Assembly (NCBI GenBank): GCA_905221605.1
Contig: CAJNDS010002538.1
Location: 287,501-351,500, forward strand
DNA: 64,000 nucleotides
Direction: 5' to 3'
Source of the DNA: Symbiodinium natans
Lineage: Eukaryota > Sar > Dinophyceae > Suessiales > Symbiodiniaceae
Under the pieces are notes generated by a model. It saw only the letters and a program-made list of their open reading frames with translations, searched no databases and was not told the DNA's origin. Of the stretch, positions 61,718-64,000 are shown piece by piece. The first letter of the stretch is position 1; every line of letters starts with the position of its first letter. The translations under genes and the position numbers were made by a program.

Positions 61718-62124
61718 CTGCAAATGCGGATACTCCCAGGCAAGCCACAAACTGTTGAACAAGCTTTACTTTATGTTTATTGCTTGTACACGGCCGTGGT
61801 GTTTCCTTGCCTTTTTGGGATTGGGGAATGGGAGAAACGGGGTTTGGGGGGGGGTGGGCGGGGTGAATTTCGTCCACTCATAACGCGAACAACCGGGTAT
61901 TTGCAGCGTCGTCGCCCTTTGGTGCAACCATGGCCTAAGATGCTTGGCATCATTTCTGGAGCAAGACCTGCGGTTGCAAGCGTCCATTTGTCGCAGAAGC
62001 ACTGATATTTACAACGATTTCGTGTTTTCGTAAATGAACAACCCCTTCTCCAACATGGATGCTAAACCTCTCACTTTTGCCCCCCCCGACCACGACTCCG
62101 CTGCGCATAGCAGTCTAAAGTAGC

Positions 62125-62335
62125 TCATCCTCCTGGGCAGGTCTGAGCTCCGGACCCCTTCATATAGGTGGAACGGTCGGAGCTCCGGACCCCTTCATAT
62201 AGGTAGAACATCCTCCTGGGCAGGTCTGAGCTCTGGAACCCCTTCATATAGGTGGAACGGTCTGAGCTCCGGACTCCTTCATAAAGGTGGAACATCCTCC
62301 TGGGCAGGTCTGAGCTCTGGAACCCCTTCATATCA
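62125..62335 (+). repeat. First block of the ~83-bp tandem array
   Basis: Two to three units built from GGTCTGAGCTCCGGACCCCT, TCATATAGGTGGAAC and ATCCTCCTGGGCA pieces. Identical in style to 63240-64000. Confidence 0.9.
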
Positions 62336-62429
62336 CACACACAGAGGGCCCTGAAGCTTGAACTCTCTATATTTTCTTGCAGCAGTCATTATTATGGGTC
62401 TGCGCCTGTTTACGCGGTGAAACGTATTG

Positions 62430-62810
62430 TTATTGCAACGCAGCTCTGATTTCTGCAATGCGTGTCCAAAAGTTCGCTTCACTGCGGGACATTTTACTGT
62501 GGACCCGTCGGAATGCCCCATGTCTGAGCTCCTCGGACCAGAGCACTGCTTCCATTGGCGGTCGTGTGTGGCAGTCTTGCAGCAACAGTTCGAAGTGGTC
62601 GCCCCAGTCGTGGATCCACCCGTCATTCTTTGCCATTATTAGGGCATCAGCGGCTAGGAGCTCCCACGTGAGGTCTTTTCGCAGGTCTAACAGGTGCGTG
62701 GGATACTCTAGCATGTCCGCCAAGTTGCCGCCCAGGGTCCAGAGGCGAAAGGCAGGCCTGCTGTGGGCCTTGTTCCAGGCCGGTTCGGCTATGAGAATGA
62801 ACGGCGCCAT
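62430..62810 (-). CDS. Hypothetical protein, minus strand (126 codons from ATG)
   Basis: The ATG at 62810 (MAPFILIAEP) opens a frame to TAA at 62430; the frame is open a further 23 codons 5' to 62879. It contains LADMLEYPTHLLDLRKDLTW, GWIHDWGDHFELLLQDC and MSRSEANFWTRIAEIRAAL. The Trp/His-rich balanced composition indicates true coding. No family recognised. It lies between two blocks of the tandem array and could splice on to the exon at 61717. Confidence 0.5.
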   Translation of the reverse strand: MAPFILIAEPAWNKAHSRPAFRLWTLGGNLADMLEYPTHLLDLRKDLTWELLAADALIMAKNDGWIHDWGDHFELLLQDCHTRPPMEAVLWSEELRHGAFRRVHSKMSRSEANFWTRIAEIRAALQ

Positions 62811-62924
62811 GTGACTGGTCCCCACTTCGGGTTGTTGCACTTCGTATGTAATCGTGGACGTGGTGCTGTGTATGTGCACGCTTGGGGCTTTGAGCTAAGA
62901 TCTTTGACCTTGAGTCACCACGTC

Positions 62925-63235
62925 TGCGGGTGAAGCCTGGAGCTCTCGGGAGCCCTAAAGGAGGTGAAGCCTCGGGGCCCTATAAAGGAAGTGAAGCTGG
63001 AGCTCTTGGGGAAAGGAGGTGAAGCCTGGGAGGTGAAGTCTGGAGCTTTCGGGGGCTTTAAAAATCAAGCCTAAACTCGAAGCTTGAGGTCTCGGAACCC
63101 TAAAGGAGGTGAAGCTTGGAGCTCTCGGCCTAAAGGAGGCGAAGCTGGAGTTCCCGGTAACCTTCCAGGAGGGGTCTCGGGGGCCCTGAAGGAGGAACTC
63201 GGGGGCCTGAACAAGGTGAAGCCTGGAGTTCTGGA
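62925..63235 (+). repeat. Irregular GGAGGTGAAGCCTGGAGCTCT repeats
   Basis: Degenerate units of about 30-40 bp (GGTGAAGC(C)TGGAGCTCTCGG, CCCTAAAGGA). Distinct from, but adjacent to, the 83-bp array. Confidence 0.75.
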
Positions 63236-63239
63236 ATCC

Positions 63240-64000
63240 CTTAATATAGGTGGAACAAACTCCTCCTGGTCAAGTGGATCAAATTCCTTTTCATACAGCT
63301 GGAACATCCTTCTGTGCGCAGGTCTGGCTCTAGCACCCCTTCATATAGGTGGAACGATCTGAGCTCCGGACCCCTTCAAGGTGGAACATCCTCCTGGGCA
63401 GGTCTGAGCTCTGCAACCCGGTCTGAGCTCCGGACCCTTCATATAGGTGGAACATCCTCCTGGGCAGGTCTGAGCTCCGGACCCCTTCATATAGGTGGAA
63501 CGGTCTGAGCTCCGGACCCCTTCATATAGGTGGAACATCCTTGTGCTGGGCAGGTCTGAGACCGGAACCCCTTCATATAGGTGGACGGCCTGAGCTCCGG
63601 ACTCCTTCATATAGGTGGAACATCCTCCTGGGCAGGTCTGAGCTCTGGAACCCCTTCATATAGGTGGAACGGTCTGAGCTCCGGACCCTTCATATAGGTG
63701 GAACATCCTCCTGGGCAGGTCTGAGCTCCGGACCCCTTCATATAGGTGGAACGGTCTGAGCTCCGGACCCCTTCATATAGGTGGAACATCCTCCTGGGCA
63801 GGTCTGAGCTCTGGAACCCCTTCATGGTGGAACGGTCTGAGCTCCGGACTCCTGGGCAGGTCTGAGCTCTGCAACCCCTGAGCTCCGGACCCTTCATATA
63901 GGTGGAACATCCTCCTGGGCAGGTCTGAGCTCCGGACCCCTTCATACAGGTGGAACGGTCTGAGCTCCGGACCCCTTCATATAGGTGGAACATCCTCCTG
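63240..64000 (+). repeat. ~83-bp tandem array running off the window
   Basis: Alternating 35-bp (GGAACGGTCTGAGCTCCGGA...) and 48-bp (GGAACATCCTCCTGGGCAGG...) sub-units sharing GAGCTCCGGACCCCTTCATA, with small deletions in several units. The minus-strand open frames across it are repeat artefacts. The right end is cut by the window. Confidence 0.9.

Noticed and set aside
62377-62814. Plus-strand 145-codon ORF
   Set aside because: It is antisense to the minus-strand frame 62430-62810, which has the more natural composition.
63341-63993. Minus-strand ORFs in the 83-bp array
   Set aside because: Periodic peptide repeats with breaks between sub-units; a product of the tandem repeat.

Overview
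This window looks like nuclear DNA of a dinoflagellate, most likely a symbiodiniacean (Symbiodinium-like) alga. The evidence is (i) ubiquitous plant/dinoflagellate-type telomere-like repeats TTTAGGG/CCCTAAA scattered through the interior in both orientations; (ii) genes broken into tiny exons whose inferred introns start with GT, GC or GA and end in AG followed by G, a known dinoflagellate peculiarity; (iii) a coiled-coil protein with a Hedgehog/intein (Hint) domain, a family common in these genomes; (iv) a reverse-transcriptase element; and (v) nearly all coding signal on one strand (minus). No bacterial features (operons, Shine-Dalgarno sites, CRISPR, tRNA clusters) are seen.

Most long open frames here are artefacts of repeats. 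The real coding content is small minus-strand exons in the 50-150 bp 'islands' left between telomere-like tracts. The best-resolved gene (47137-56845) encodes a membrane family-2 glycosyltransferase (chitin/hyaluronan/cellulose-synthase-like). Twelve exons from 56845 down to 51644 chain with consistent reading phase and carry the GT2 motifs in order, followed by less certain exons for C-terminal membrane helices and a terminal exon with a stop codon. A second phase-consistent chain (12771-15651) gives the C-terminus of an unidentified helical protein. Many single islands look like exons of further minus-strand genes.

Layout: 0-12 kb, telomere-like tracts with small minus-strand exon islands and a few palindromic repeats; 12-19.4 kb, second split gene, Cys-rich ORF, 52/53-bp hairpin tandem array; 19.4-25 kb, more islands; 25.7-27.5 kb, intronless coiled-coil Hint gene; 28-41 kb, islands, large tracts and microsatellites; 41.78-45.25 kb, a DIRS-type retroelement with identical split direct repeats, inserted into a CCCTAAA tract and lacking a visible tyrosine recombinase; 45.5-60 kb, exon islands plus the GT2 gene; 60.3-62.9 kb, a repeat-poor coding stretch; 62.1-64 kb, an approximately 83-bp tandem array running off the window.

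Small palindromic MITE-like families (at least four) recur. In at least two copies a telomere-like tract sits inside the element, so the tracts spread after the elements did; the retroelement in turn sits inside a tract. Several tracts are homogenised variants (TTGAGGG, TTTTAGGG, TTTATAGGG, TTTAGGGG, TTTCGGG). Exon boundaries are deduced by eye from reading frame and splice signals; product names rest on motif recognition only.
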